A stretch of 64,000 nt of DNA from Aradus depressus. Its lineage: Eukaryota > Arthropoda > Insecta > Hemiptera > Aradidae. The stretch covers positions 4,558,501-4,622,500 of the forward strand of contig OY759227.1 of the NCBI GenBank assembly GCA_963662175.1, written 5' to 3'. Numbering within the stretch: the stretch's first letter is position 1; every line of letters starts with the position of its first letter. Below are positions 48,765 through 61,702 of this stretch, piece after piece. A program made the translations under genes and the position numbers. The notes beneath the pieces are model-generated. The model ran no database searches. It had not been told where the DNA came from and saw only the letters and a program-made list of their open reading frames with translations.

Positions 48765-51187
48765 GGACTTTCTCGAATCTTTAATGTATTTCCGATCTAC
48801 AAGTACACATCAAATTGCATTACTGCAGAATAAAAGACAAAGGTGGTAAGGCTCATGGAACACTTATAGCCAGTAACGGCAGCCATTTCGAAATGTCAGT
48901 GAACCGAAATGTTGGTGAGTGCTGGGGTGTTCGATATCCTTATTTCGAACACAACTTGTAGATTTAGCGTGATATTTTCATGAGGGACTTCCTGGAATTA
49001 TTAGTGTATTTCCGATGTACAAGTATAGATCATAATGCATATCTCCTGAAATAAAAGAAGGAGGTGCTACAGCTCATGGATCAATTATCGCCAGTAACGG
49101 CAGCCATTTAAAAATGTTAGTCAACCGAAATGTTGGTGAGTGCTGGTGTGTTCGATATCCTTATTTCGAACACAACTTGTAGATTTAGAGTGTTATTTTC
49201 TTGAAGGACTTTCTCGAATCTTTAATGTATTTCCGATCTACAAGTATACGCCAAATTTCAGTACTCCAGAATAAAAGACAAAGGAGGTAAAGCTCATGGA
49301 ACTTTTATCGCCGGTAACGGTAGCCATTTCAAAATATCAGTGAACCGAAAAGTTGGTGAGTGCTGGGGTGTTCGATATCCTTATTTCGAACACAACTTGT
49401 AGATTTAGAGTGTTATTTTCTTGAAGGACTTTCTCGAATCTTTAACGTATTTCCGATCTACAAGTACACATCAAATTGCATTACTCCAGAATAAAAGACA
49501 AAGGTGGTAAAGCTCATGGAACACTTATCGCCAGTAACGGCAGTCATTTCAAAATGTCAGTCAACCGAAATGTTGGTGAGTGCTGGGGTGTTCGATATCC
49601 TTATTTCGAACACAACTTGTAGATTTAGAGTGATATTTTCTTGAGGGACTTTCTGGAATTATTAGTGTATTTCCGATATACAAGTATAGATCATAATGCA
49701 TATCTCCTGAAATAAAAGACAGAGGTGCTACAGCTCATGGATCAATTATCGCCAGTAACGGCAGCCATTTAAAAATGTTAGTGAACCGAAATGTTGGTGA
49801 GTACTGGTGTGTTCGATATCCTTATTTCGAACCCAACTTGTAGATTTAGAGTGTTATTTTCTTGAAGGACTTTCTCTAATCTTTCATGTAATTCCGATCT
49901 ACAAGTATACATCAAATTGCATTACTCCAGAATAAAAGACAAAGGTGGTAAAGCTCATGGAACACTTATCGCCAGTAACGGCAGCCATTTCAAAATGTCA
50001 GTGAACCGAAATGTTGGTGAGTGCTGGTGTGTTCGATATCCTTATTTCGAACACAACTTGTAGATTTAGAGTGTTATTTTCTTGAAGGACTTTCTCGAAT
50101 CTTTAATGTATTTCAGATCTACAAGTATACATCAAATTGCATTACTCCAGAATAAAAGACAAAGGTGGTAAAGCTCATGGAACACATATCGCTAGTAACG
50201 GCAGTCATTTCAAAATGTCAGTCAACCGAAATGTTGGTGAGTGCTGGGGTGTTCGATATCCTTATTTCGAACACAACTTGTAGATTTAGAGTGTTATTTT
50301 CTTGAAGGACTTTCTCGAATCTTTAACGTATTTCCGATCTACAAGTACACATCAAATTGCATTACTCCAGAATAAAAGACAAAGGTGGTAAAGCTCATGG
50401 AACACTTATCGCCAGTAACGGCAGTCATTTCAAAATGTCAGTCAACAGAAATGTATGTGAGTGCTGGGGTGTTCGATATCCTTATTTCGAACACAACTTG
50501 TAGATTTAGAGTGATATTTTCTTGAGGGACTTTCTGGAATTATTAGTGTATTTCCGATATACAAGTATAGATCATAATGCATATCTCCTGAAATAAAAGA
50601 CAGAGGTGCTACAGCTCATGGATCAATTATCGCCAGTAACGGCAGCCATTTAAAAATGTTAGTGAACCGAAATGTTGGTGAGTGCTGGGGTGTTCGATAT
50701 CCTTATTTCGAACACAACTTGTAGATTTAGCGTGATATTTTCTTGAGGGACTTTCTCGAATCTTTAATGTATTTCCGATCTACAAGTATACGCCAAAGTT
50801 CAGTACTCCAGAATAAAAGACAAAGGAGGTAAAGCTCATGGAACACTTATCGCCAGTAACGGTAGCCATTTCAAAATATCAGTGAACCGAAAAGTTGGTG
50901 AGTGCTGGGGTGTTCGATATCCTTATTTCGAACACAACTTGTAGATTTAGCGTGATATTTTCTTGAGGGACATTCTCGAATCTATGATGCATTTCCGATC
51001 TACAAGTATACGTCAAATTGCATTACTCCAGAATAAAAGACAAAGGTGGTAAAGCTCATGGAACACTTATCGCCAGTAACGGCAGTCATTTCAAAATGTC
51101 ACTGAACAGAAATGTATGTGAGTGCTGGGGTGTTCGATATCCTTATTTCGAACACAACTTGTAGATTTAGAGTGATATTTTCTTGAG
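48765..51187. repeat. K-containing mosaic
   Basis: Starts at 48765 (AGTACACATC), 48985 (K with AAAAGAAGGAGG), 49206 (ATACGCCAAATTTCAG), 49426 (TTTAACGTATT, AGTACACATC), 49646 (K), 49867, 50087 (TTTCAGATCTAC), 50307 (TTTAACGTATT), 50527 (K), 50748 (ATACGCCAAAGTTCAG) and 50968 (G, GGACATTCTC). The pairs 49426/50307, 49646/50527 and, more loosely, 48765/49646 indicate an 881 bp four-monomer period. Confidence 0.86.
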
Positions 51188-51846
51188 GGACTTTCTGGAA
51201 TTATTAGTGTATTTCCGATCTACAAGTATAGATCATATTGCATATCTATTGAAAAAAAGACAATGAGGTAAGGCTCATGGAACACTTATCGCCAGTAACG
51301 GCAGCCATTTCGAAATGTCAGTGAACCGAAATGTTGGTGAGTGCTGGGGTGTTCGATATCCTTATTTCGAACACAACTTGTAGATTTAGCGTGATATTTT
51401 CTTGAGGGACTTTCTCGAATCTTTAATGTATTTCCGATCTACAAGTATACGTCAAATTGCATTACTCCAGAATTAGAGACAAAGGAGGTAAAGCTCATGG
51501 AACACTTATCGCCAGAAACGGCAGTCATTTCAAAATATCAGTCAACCGAAATGTTGGTGAGTGCTGGGGTGTTCGATATCCTTATTTCGAACACAACTTG
51601 TAGATTTAGCGTGATATTTTCATGAGGGACTTTCTGGAATTATTAGTGTATTTCCGATATACAAGTATACATCAAATTGCATTACTCCAGAATAAAAGAG
51701 AAAGGTGGTAAAGCTCATGGAACACTTATCGCCAGTAACGGCAGCCATTTCAAAATGTCAGTGAACCGAAATGTTGGTGAGTGCTGGTGTGTTCGATATC
51801 CTTATTTCGAACACAACTTGTAGATTTAGAGTGTTATTTTCTTGAA
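51188..51846. repeat. H, D/A and B monomers
   Basis: H 51188, D/A 51407 (AAAATATCAGTCAACC, an unusual mix of D and A variants) and B 51627 (CAGTGAACC). The order echoes H-A-B of the left HOR, with D sequence replacing the first half of A. Confidence 0.88.
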
Positions 51847-54800
51847 GGACTTTCTCGAATCTTTAATGTATTTCCGATCTACAAGTATACATGAAATTGC
51901 ATTACTCCAGAATAAAAGACAAAGGTGGTAAAGCTCATGGAACACTCATCGCCAGTAACGGCAGCCATTTCAAAATGTCAGTGAACCGAAATGTTGGTGA
52001 GTGCTGGTGTGTTCGATATCCTTATTTCGAACACAACTTGTAGATTTAGAGTGTTATTTTCTTGAAGGACTTTCTAGAATCTTTAATGTATTTCCGATCT
52101 ACAAGTATACATCAAATTGCATTACTCCAGAATAAAAGAGAAAGGTGGTAAAGCTCATGGAACACTCATCGCCAGTAACGGCAGCCATTTCAAAATGTCA
52201 CTGAACAGAAATGTATGTGAGTGCTGGGGTGTTCGATATCCTTATTTCGAACACAACTTGTAGATTTAGAGTGATATTTTCTTGAGGGACTTTCTGGAAT
52301 TATTAGTGTATTTCCGATCTACAAGTATAGATCATATTGCATATCTATTGAAAAAAAGACAATGAGGTAAGGCTCATGGAACACTTATCGCCAGTAACGG
52401 CAGCCATTTCGAAATGTCAGTGAACCGAAATGTTGGTGAGTGCTGGGGTGTTCGATATCCTTATTTCGAACACAACTTGTAGATTTAGCGTGATATTTTC
52501 ATGAGGGACTTTCTGGAATTATTAGTGTATTTCCGATCTACAAGTATAGATCATATTGCATATCTATTGAAAAAAAGACAATGAGGTAAGGCTCATGGAA
52601 CACTTATCGCCAGTAACGGCAGCCATTTCAAAATGTCAGTGAACCGAAATGTTGGTGAGTGCTGGTGTGTTCGATATCCTTATTTCGAACACAACTTGTA
52701 GATTTAGAGTGTTATTTTCTTGAAGGACTTTCTCGAATCTTTAATGTATTTCCGATCTACAAGTATACATGAAATTGCATTACTCCAGAATAAAAGACAA
52801 AGGTGGTAAAGCTCATGGAACACTCATCGCCAGTAACGGCAACCATTTCAAAATGTCAGTGAACCGAAATGTTGGTGAGTGCTGGTGTGTTCGATATCCT
52901 TATTTCGAACACAACTTGATGATTTAGAGTGTTATTTTCTTGAAGGACTTTTTAGAATCTTTAATGTATTTCCGATCTACAAGTATACATCAAATTGCAT
53001 TACTCCAGAATAAAAGAGAAAGGTGGTAAAGCTCATGGAACACTCATCGCCAGTAACGGCAGCCATTTCAAAATGTCACTGAACAGAAATGTATGTGAGT
53101 GCTGGGGTGTTCGATATCCTTATTTCGAACACAACTTGTAGATTTAGAGTGATATTTTCTTGAGGGACTTTCTGGAATTATTAGTGTATTTCCGATCTAC
53201 AAGTATAGATCATATTGCATATCTATTGAAAAAAAGACAATGAGGTAAGGCTCATGGAACACTTATCGCCAGTAACGGCAGCCATTTCGAAATGTCAGTG
53301 AACCGAAATGTTGGTGAATGCTGGGGTGTTCGATATCCTTATTTCGAACACAACTTGTAGATTTAGCGTGATATTTTCATGAGGGACTTTCTGGAATTAT
53401 TAGTGTATTTCCGATCTACAAGTATAGATCATATTGCATATCTATTGAAAAAAAGACAATGAGGTAAGGCTCATGGAACACTTATCGCCAGTAACGGCAG
53501 CCATTTCAAAATGTCAGTGAACCGAAATGTTGGTGAGTGCTGGTGTGTTCGATATCCTTATTTCGAACACAACTTGTAGATTTAGAGTGTTATTTTCTTG
53601 AAGGACTTTCTCGAATCTTTAATGTATTTCCGATCTACAAGTATACATGAAATTGCATTACTCCAGAATAAAAGACAAAGGTGGTAAAGCTCATGGAACA
53701 CTCATCGCCAGTAACGGCAGCCATTTCAAAATGTCAGTGAACCGAAATGTTGGTGAGTGCTGGTGTGTTCGATATCCTTATTTCGAACACAACTTGATGA
53801 TTTAGAGTGTTATTTTCTTGAAGGACTTTTTAGAATCTTTAATGTATTTCCGATCTACAAGTATACATCAAATTGCATTACTCCAGAATAAAAGAGAAAG
53901 GTGGTAAAGCTCATGGAACACTCATCGCCAGTAACGGCAGCCATTTCAAAATGTCACTGAACAGAAATGTATGTGAGTGCTGGGGTGTTCGATATCCTTA
54001 TTTCGAACACAACTTGTAGATTTAGAGTGATATTTTCTTGAGGGACTTTCTGGAATTATTAGTGTATTTCCGATCTACAAGTATAGATCATATTGCATAT
54101 CTATTGAAAAAAAGACAATGAGGTAAGGCTAATGGAACACTTATCGCCAGTAACGGCAGCCATTTCGAAATGTCAGTGAACCGAAATGTTGGTGAATGCT
54201 GGGGTGTTCGATATCCTTATTTCGAACACAACTTGTAGATTTAGCGTGATATTTTCATGAGGGACTTTCTGGAATTATTAGTGTATTTCCGATCTACAAG
54301 TATAGATCATATTGCATATCTATTGAAAAAAAGACAATGAGGTGAGGCTCATGGAACACTTATCGCCAGTAACGGCAGCCATTTCAAAATGTCAGTGAAC
54401 CGAAATGTTGGTGAGTGCTGGTGTGTTCGATATCCTTATTTCGAACACAACTTGTAGATTTAGAGTGTTATTTTCTTGAAGGACTTTCTCGAATCTTTAA
54501 TGTATTTCCGATCTACAAGTATACATGAAATTGCATTACTCCAGAATAAAAGACAAAGGTGGTAAAGCTCATGGAACACTCATCGCCAGTAACGGCAGCC
54601 ATTTCAAAATGTCAGTGAACCGAAATGTTGGTGAGTGCTGGTGTGTTCGATATCCTTATTTCGAACACAACTTGTAGATTTAGAGTGTTATTTTCTTGAA
54701 GGACTTTTTAGAATCTTTAATGTATTTCCGATCTACAAGTATACATCAAATTGCATTACTCCAGAATAAAAGAGAAAGGTGGTAAAGCTCATGGAACACT

Positions 54801-55139
54801 CATCGCCAGTAACGGCAGCCATTTCAAAATGTCACTGAACAGAAATGTATGTGAGTGCTGGGGTGTTCGATATCCTTATTTCGAACACAACTTGTAGATT
54901 TAGAGTGATATTTTCTTGAGGAACTTTCTGGAATTATTAGTGTATTTCCGATCTACAAGTATAGATCATATTGCATATCTATTGAAAAAAAGACAATGAG
55001 GTAAGGCTCATGGAACACTTATCGCCAGTAACGGCAGCCATTTCGAAATGTCAGTGAACCGAAATGTTGGTGAATGCTGGGGTGTTCGATATCCTTATTT
55101 CGAACACAACTTGTAGATTTAGCGTGATATTTTCATGAG
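51847..55139. repeat. 878 bp 4-mer higher-order repeat, three full copies plus a partial
   Basis: The unit is a C/B-like monomer, a second B/G-like monomer, H, and H with a B-like end. Copies start at 51847, 52725, 53603 and 54481; the fourth ends at 55139 without its last H. Markers are TTTCTAGAATC (first copy) or TTTTTAGAATC (others) and GGTGAATGCTGG in the first H of copies 2 to 4. CTTGATGATTTAG occurs in copies 2 and 3 only. Confidence 0.93.
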
Positions 55140-57554
55140 GGACTTTCTGGAATTATTAGTGTATTTCCGATATACAAGTATACATCAAATTGCATTACTC
55201 CAGAATAAAAGAGAAAGGTGGTAAAGCTCATGGAACACTTTTCGCCAGTAACGGTAGGCATTTCAAAATATCAGTGAACCGAAAAGTTGGTGAGTGCTGG
55301 GGTGTTCGATATCCTTGTTTCGAACAAAACTTGTAGATTTAGAGTACAATATTCTGGAGGGACTTTCTCGAATCTCTGATGTATTTCCAATCTACAAGTA
55401 TACATCAAATTGCATTACTCCAGAATAAAAGACAAAGGTGGTGAAGCTCATGGAACACTCATCGCCAGTAACGACAGCCATTTCAAAATGTCAGTGAACC
55501 GAAATGTTGGTGAGTGCTGCGGTGTTCGATATTCTTATTTCGAACACAACTTGTAGATTTAGCGTGATATTTTCTTGAGGGCTTTCTCGAATCTTTAATG
55601 TATTTCCGATCTACGAGTATACATCAAATTGCATTACTGCAGAATAAAAGACAAAGGTGGTAAAGCTGATGGAACACTTATCGCCAGTACCGGCAGCCAT
55701 TTCAAAATGTCACTGAACCGAAATGTTGGTGAGTGCTGGGGTGTTCGATATCCTTATTTCGAACACAACTTGTAGATTTAGCGTGATATTTTCTTGAGGG
55801 ACTTTCTCGAATCTATGATGTATTTCCGATCTACAAGTATACGTCAAATTGCATTACTCCAGAATAAAAGACAAAGGTGGTAAAGCTCATGGAACACTTA
55901 TCGCCAGTAACGGCAGCCATTTCAAAATGTCACTGAACAGAAATGTATGTGAGTGCTGGGGTGTTCGATATCCTTATTTCGAACACAACTTGTAGATTTA
56001 GCGTAATATTTTCATGAGGGACTTTCTGGAATTATTAGTGTATTTCCGATATACAAGTATACATCAAATTGCATTACTCCAGAATAAAAGAGAAAGGTGG
56101 TAAAGCTCATGGAACACTTATCGCCAGTAACGGCAGCCATTTCAAAATGTCAGTGAACCGAAATGTTGGTGAGTGCTGGTGTGTTCGATATCCTTATTTC
56201 GAACACAACTTGTAGATTTAGAGTGTTATTTTCTTGAAGGACTTTCTCGAATCTTTAATGTATTTCCGATCTACAAGTATAGATCATATTGCATATCTCC
56301 TGAATAAAAGACAATGAGGTAAAGCTCATGGAACACTCATCGCCAGTAACGGCAGTCATTTCGAAATGTCAGTCAACCGAAATGTATGTGAGTGCTGGGG
56401 TGTTCGATATCCTTATTTCGAACACAACTTGTAGATTTAGAGTGATATTTTCTTGAGGGACTTTCTGGAATTATTAGTGTAGTTCCGATCTACAAGTATA
56501 GATCATATTGCATATCCATTGAAAAAAAGACAATGAGGTAAGGCTCATGGAACACTTATCGCCAGTAACGGCAGCCATTTCGAAATGTCAGTGAACCGAA
56601 ATGTTGGTGAGTGCTGGGGTGTTCGATATCCTTATTTCGAACACAACCTTAGATTTAGCGTGATATTTTCTTGAGGGACTTTCTCGAATCTTTAATGTAT
56701 TTCCGATCTACAAGTATACGTCAAATTGCATTACTCCAGAATTAGAGACAAAGGAGGTAAAGCTCATGGAACACTTATCGCCAGTAACGGTAGCCATTTC
56801 AAAATATCAGTGAACCGAAAAGTTGGTGAGTGCTGGGGTGTTCGATATCCTTGTTTCGAACAAAACTTGTAGATTTAGAGTAATATTTTCTGGAGGGACA
56901 TTCTCGAATCTCTGATGTATTTCCAATCTACAAGTATACATCAAATTGCATTACTCCAGAATAAAAGACAAAGGTGGTAAAGCTCATGGAACACTCATCG
57001 CCAGTAACGGCAGTCATTTCAAAATGTCAGTCAACCGAAATGTTGGTGAGTGCTGGGGTGTTCGATATCCTTATTTCGAACACAACTTGTAGATTTAGAC
57101 TCATATTTTCTTGGGGGACTTTCTGGAATTATTAGTGTATTTCCGATCTACAAGTATAGATCATATTGCATATCTCCTGAATAAAAGACAATGAGGTAAA
57201 GCTCATGGAACACTTATCGCCAGTAACGACAGCCATTTCAAAATGTCAGTGAACCGAAATGTTGGTGAGTGCTGCGGTGTTCGATATTCTTATTTCGAAC
57301 ACAACTTGTAGATTTAGCGTGATATCTTCTTGAGGGACTTTCTCGAATCTATGATGTATTTCCGATCTACAAGCATACGTCAAATTGCATTACTCCAGAA
57401 TAAAAGACAAAGGTGGTGAAGCTCATGGAACACTTATCGCCAGTAACGGCAGCCATTTCAAAATGTAAGTAAACCGAAATGTTGGTGAGTGCTGGTGTGT
57501 TCGATATCCTTGTTTCGAACAAAACTTGTAGATTTAGAGTAATATTTTCTGGAG
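55140..57554. repeat. Mosaic B-E-F-G-B-C/M-H-D-E-M-G
   Basis: Starts at 55140 (B with a D end), 55360 (E), 55580 (F), 55799 (G), 56019 (B), 56239 (C start, M middle), 56458 (H, 218 bp, ACAACCTTAG), 56676 (D), 56896 (E, GGACATTCTC), 57116 (M) and 57335 (G start, then a D end). The E-F-G run keeps the order of the left 8-mer. ACAACCTTAG is a one-base deletion in ACAACTTGTAG that reappears in the 651 bp trimers. Confidence 0.87.
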
Positions 57555-57780
57555 GGACTTTCTCGAATCTCTGATGTATTTCCAATCTACAAGTATACAT
57601 GAAATTGCATTACTCCAGAATAAAAGACAAAAGCTCATGGAAGACTTATCACCAGGAACGGCAGCCATTTCACAATGTCAGTGAACCGAAATGTTGATGA
57701 GTGCTGTAGGATTTAATTCCCCAATTTCGATATCCTTATTTCGAACACAACTTGTAGATTTAGCGTGATATTTTCTTGAG
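57555..57780. repeat. Aberrant 226 bp chimeric monomer
   Basis: An E start carries an 8-base deletion (GACAAAAGCTC in place of GACAAAGGTGGTAAAGCTC). An E/I core follows (GGAAGACTTATCACCAGG, GTAGGATTTAATTCCCC) and then, after CCAATTTCG, a switch back to the standard TATCCTTATTTCGAAC. The I end is joined to the normal dyad region, giving the longest monomer of the window. Confidence 0.9.
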
Positions 57781-58659
57781 GGATTTTCTCGAATCTTTAA
57801 TGTATTTCCGATCTACAAGTATACGTCAAATTGCATTACTCCAGAATTAGAGACAAAGGAGGTAAAGCTCATGGAACACTTATCGCCAGAAACGGCAGTC
57901 ATTTCAAAATGTCAGTCAACCGAAATATTGGTGAGTGCTGGGGTGTTCGATATCCTTATTTCGAACACAACTTGTGGATTTAGCGTGATATTTTCATGAG
58001 GGACTTTCTGGAATTATTAGTGTATTTCCGATATACAAGTATACATCAAATTGCATATCTATTGAAAAAAAGACAATGAGGTAAGGCTCATGGAACACTT
58101 ATCGCCAGTAACGGCAGCCATTTCGAAATGTCAGTGAACCGAAATGTTGGTGAGTGCTGGTGTGTTCGATATCCTTATTTCGAACACAACTTGTAGATTT
58201 AGCGTGATATTTTCATGAGGGACTTTCTGGAATTATTAGTGTATTTCCGATATACAAGTATACATCAAATTGCATTACTCCAGAATAAAAGAGAAAGGTG
58301 GTAAAGCTCATGGAACGCTTATCGCCAGTAACGGCAGCCATTTCAAAATGTCAGTAAACCGAAATGTTGGTGAGTGCTGGTGTTTTCGATATCCTTATTT
58401 CGAACATAACTTGTAGATTTAGAGTGTTATTTTCTTGAAGGACTTTCTCGAATCTTTAATGTATTTCCGATCTACAAGTATACATGAAATTGCATTACTC
58501 CAGAATAAAAGACAAAGGTGGTAAAGCTCATGGAACACTCATGGCCAGTAATGGTAGCCATTTCAAAATATCAGTGAACCGAAAAGTTGGTGAGTGCTGG
58601 GGTGTTCGATATCCTTGTTTCGAACAAAACTTGTAGATTTAGAGTAATATTTTCTGGAG
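57781..58659. repeat. D/A, B/H, B and C/D monomers
   Basis: Starts at 57781 (GGATTTTCTC, D/A), 58001 (B start, then the H A7 segment), 58220 (B, GGAACGCTTATC) and 58440 (C start, D end with CTCATGGCCAGTAATGG). GGAACGCTTATC is shared only with the B at 16465, and the B-C order is also that of 16465-16904. Confidence 0.87.
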
Positions 58660-58877
58660 GGACTTTCTCGAATCTCTGATGTATTTCCAATCTACAAGTA
58701 TACATCAAATTGCATTACTCCAGAATAAAAGACAAAGGTGGTAAAGCTCATGGAAGACTTATCACCAGGAACGGCAGCCATTTCACAATGTCAGTGAACC
58801 GAAATGTTGATGAGTGCTGTAGGATTTCATTCCCCTATTTCGCACGCAACTTGTTTTTAAAATAATATTATCTGTAG
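58660..58877. repeat. E/I hybrid divergent monomer
   Basis: E start, then GGAAGACTTATCACCAGG and the I end (GTAGGATTTCATTCCCC, TTTCGCACGC, the AT-rich TTTTTAAAATAATATTATC). 218 bp. It precedes a J, as on the left side of the window. Confidence 0.9.
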
Positions 58878-59090
58878 GGACTTTCACAAATTTTTCGTGT
58901 ATTTCCGACCTACAAGTATACATCAAAGTGCATTACTCCAGAATAAAAGACAAAGGTGGTGAGGCTCATGGAAGACTTATCACCAGTAACGGCAGCCATT
59001 TCACAATGTCAGTGAACCGAAATGTTAATGAGTGCTGTGGGCTTCCTATTTCGAACGCAACTTGTACATTTAGAGTGATATTTTCTGGAG
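58878..59090. repeat. Divergent J monomer (213 bp), fourth
   Basis: Has all J markers; TTTCACAATGTCAG replaces the TTTCACAAAGTCAG of the left J copies. It opens the right-hand J region. Confidence 0.92.
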
Positions 59091-59968
59091 GGACTTTCTG
59101 GAATTATTAGTGTATTTCCGATCTACAAGTATAGATCATATTGCATATCTATTGAAAAAAAGACAATGAGGTAAGGCTCACGGAACACGTATCGCCATTA
59201 ACGGCAGCCATTTCGAAATGTCAGTGAACCGAAATGTTGGTGAGTGCTGGGGTGTTCGATATCCTTATTTCGAACACAACTTGTAGATTTAGACTCATAT
59301 TTTCTTGAGGGACTTTCTCGAATCTTTAATGTATTTCCGATCTACAAGTATACGTCAAATTGCATTACTCCAGAATTAGAGACAAAGGAGGTAAAGCTCA
59401 TGGAATACTTATCGCCAGAAACGGCAGTCATTTCAAAATGTCAGTCAACCGAAATGTTGGTGAGTGCTGGGGTGTTCGATATCCTTATTTCGAACACAAC
59501 TTGTAGATTTAGAGTGTTATTTTCTTGAAGGACATTCTCGAATCTTTAATGTATTTCCGATCTACAAGTATACATGAAATTGCATTACTCCAGAATAAAA
59601 GACAAAGGTGGTAAAGCTCATGGAACACTCATCGCCAGTAACGGCAGTCATTTCAAAATGTCAGTCAACCGAAATGTATGTGAGTGCTGGGGTGTTCGAT
59701 ATCCTTATTTCGAACACAACTTGTAGATTTAGAGTGATATTTTCTTGAGGGACTTTCTGGAATTATTAGTGTAGTTCCGATCTACAAGTATAGATCATAT
59801 TGCATATCTATTGAAAAGAAGACAATGAGGTAAGGCTCATGGAATACTTATCGCCAGAAACGGCAGTCATTTCAAAATGTCAGTGAACCGAAATGTTGGT
59901 GAGTGCTGCGGTGTTCGATATTCTTATTTCGAACACAACTTGTAGATTTAGCGTGATATTTTCATGAG
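59091..59968. repeat. H, D/A, C, H/E block (copy 1 of the 3924 bp duplication)
   Basis: H 59091 (tail GACTCATATTTTCTTGAG), D/A 59310 (GGAATACTTATC), C 59530 (GGACATTCTC) and 59750, an H start (A run interrupted, GAAAAGAAGAC) with A and E ends. The same four recur at 63015, 63234, 63454 and 63674, offset 3924. A 94-codon frame (59244-59528) runs across two monomers because CAGTCAACC lacks the usual stop. Confidence 0.91.
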
Positions 59969-60619
59969 GGACTTTCTGGAATTATTAGTGTATTTCCGAT
60001 ATACAAGTATACATCAAATTGCATTACTCCAGAATAAAAGAGAAAGGTGGTAAAGCTCATGGAAGACTTATCACCAGTAACGGCAGCCATTTCACAATGT
60101 CAGTGAACCTAAATGTTAATGAGTGCTGTGGGCTTCCTATTTCGAACGCAACTTGTACATTTAGAGTGATATTTTCTGGAGGGACTTTCTGGAATTATTA
60201 GTGTATTTCCGATCTACAAGTATAGATCATATTGCATATCTATTGAAAAAAAGACAATGAGGTAAGGCTCATGGAACACTTATCGCCATTAACGGCAGCC
60301 ATTTCGAAATGTCAGTGAACCGAAATGTTGGTGAGTGCTGGGGTGTTCGATATCCTTATTTCGAACACAACCTTAGATTTAGCGTGATATTTTCTTGAGG
60401 GACTTTCTCGAATCTTTAATGTATTTCCGATCTACAAGTATACGTCAAATTGCATTACTCCAGAATTAGAGACAAAGGAGGTAAAGCTCATGGAATACTT
60501 ATCGCCAGAAACGGCAGTCATTTCAAAATGTCAGTGAACCGAAATGTTGGTGAGTGCTGCGGTGTTCGATATTCTTATTTCGAACACAACTTGTAGATTT
60601 AGCGTGATATTTTCATGAG
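59969..60619. repeat. 651 bp trimer, copy 1 (B/J, H, D/A/E)
   Basis: A B/J hybrid (59969, 213 bp: B start with GATATACAAG and GAGAAAGGTGG, J end), an H with the ACAACCTTAG deletion (60182, 218 bp) and a D start with A and E ends (60400, 220 bp, GGAATACTTATC then GCTGCGGTG). The sum is 651 bp, repeated at 60620 and partly at 61271. Confidence 0.93.
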
Positions 60620-61270
60620 GGACTTTCTGGAATTATTAGTGTATTTCCGATATACAAGTATACATCAAATTGCATTACTCCAGAATAAAAGAGAAAGGTG
60701 GTAAAGCTCATGGAAGACTTATCACCAGTAACGGCAGCCATTTCACAATGTCAGTGAACCTAAATGTTAATGAGTGCTGTGGGCTTCCTATTTCGAACGC
60801 AACTTGTACATTTAGAGTGATATTTTCTGGAGGGACTTTCTGGAATTATTAGTGTATTTCCGATCTACAAGTATAGATCATATTGCATATCTATTGAAAA
60901 AAAGACAATGAGGTAAGGCTCATGGAACACTTATCGCCATTAACGGCAGCCATTTCAAAATGTCAGTGAACCGAAATGTTGGTGAGTGCTGGGGTGTTCG
61001 ATATCCTTATTTCGAACACAACCTTAGATTTAGCGTGATATTTTCTTGAGGGACTTTCTCGAATCTTTAATGTATTTCCGATCTACAAGTATACGTCAAA
61101 TTGCATTACTCCAGAATTAGAGACAAAGGAGGTAAAGCTCATGGAATACTTATCGCCAGAAACGGCAGTCATTTCAAAATGTCAGTGAACCGAAATGTTG
61201 GTGAGTGCTGCGGTGTTCGATATTCTTATTTCGAACACAACTTGTAGATTTAGCGTGATATTTTCATGAG
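60620..61270. repeat. 651 bp trimer, copy 2
   Basis: B/J 60620, H 60833 (218 bp) and D/A/E 61051. It is almost identical to copy 1; the visible difference is CATTTCAAAATG for CATTTCGAAATG in the H. Confidence 0.93.
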
Positions 61271-61702
61271 GGACTTTCTGGAATTATTAGTGTATTTCCG
61301 ATATACAAGTATACATCAAATTGCATTACTCCAGAATAAAAGAGAAAGGTGGTAAAGCTCATGGAAGACTTATCACCAGTAACGGCAGCCATTTCACAAT
61401 GTCAGTGAACCGAAATGTTAATGAGTGCTGTGGGCTTCCTATTTCGAACGCAACTTGTACATTTAGAGTGATATTTTCTGGAGGGACTTTCTGGAATTAT
61501 TAGTGTATTTCCGATCTACAAGTATAGATCATATTGCATATCTATTGAAAAAAAGACAATGAGGTAAGGCTCATGGAACACTTATCGCCATTAACGGCAG
61601 CCATTTCGAAATGTCAGTGAACCGAAATGTTGGTGAGTGCTGGGGTGTTCGATATCCTTATTTCGAACACAACTTGTAGATTTAGACTCATATTTTCTTG
61701 TG
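61271..61702. repeat. 651 bp trimer, copy 3, incomplete
   Basis: B/J 61271 (AACCGAAATG where copies 1 and 2 have AACCTAAATG) and H 61484, which has the intact ACAACTTGTAG and the GACTCATATTTTCTTG tail, so it is 219 bp. The third monomer is replaced by an ordinary D at 61703. Confidence 0.91.

Noticed and set aside
59244..59528. 94-codon plus-strand frame spanning two monomers (also 63168-63452) and 67-codon relatives at 43640, 45398 and 61637
   Set aside because: The length comes from A-type CAGTCAACC, which removes the usual CAGTGA stop. The product is just translated satellite with no domain signature.
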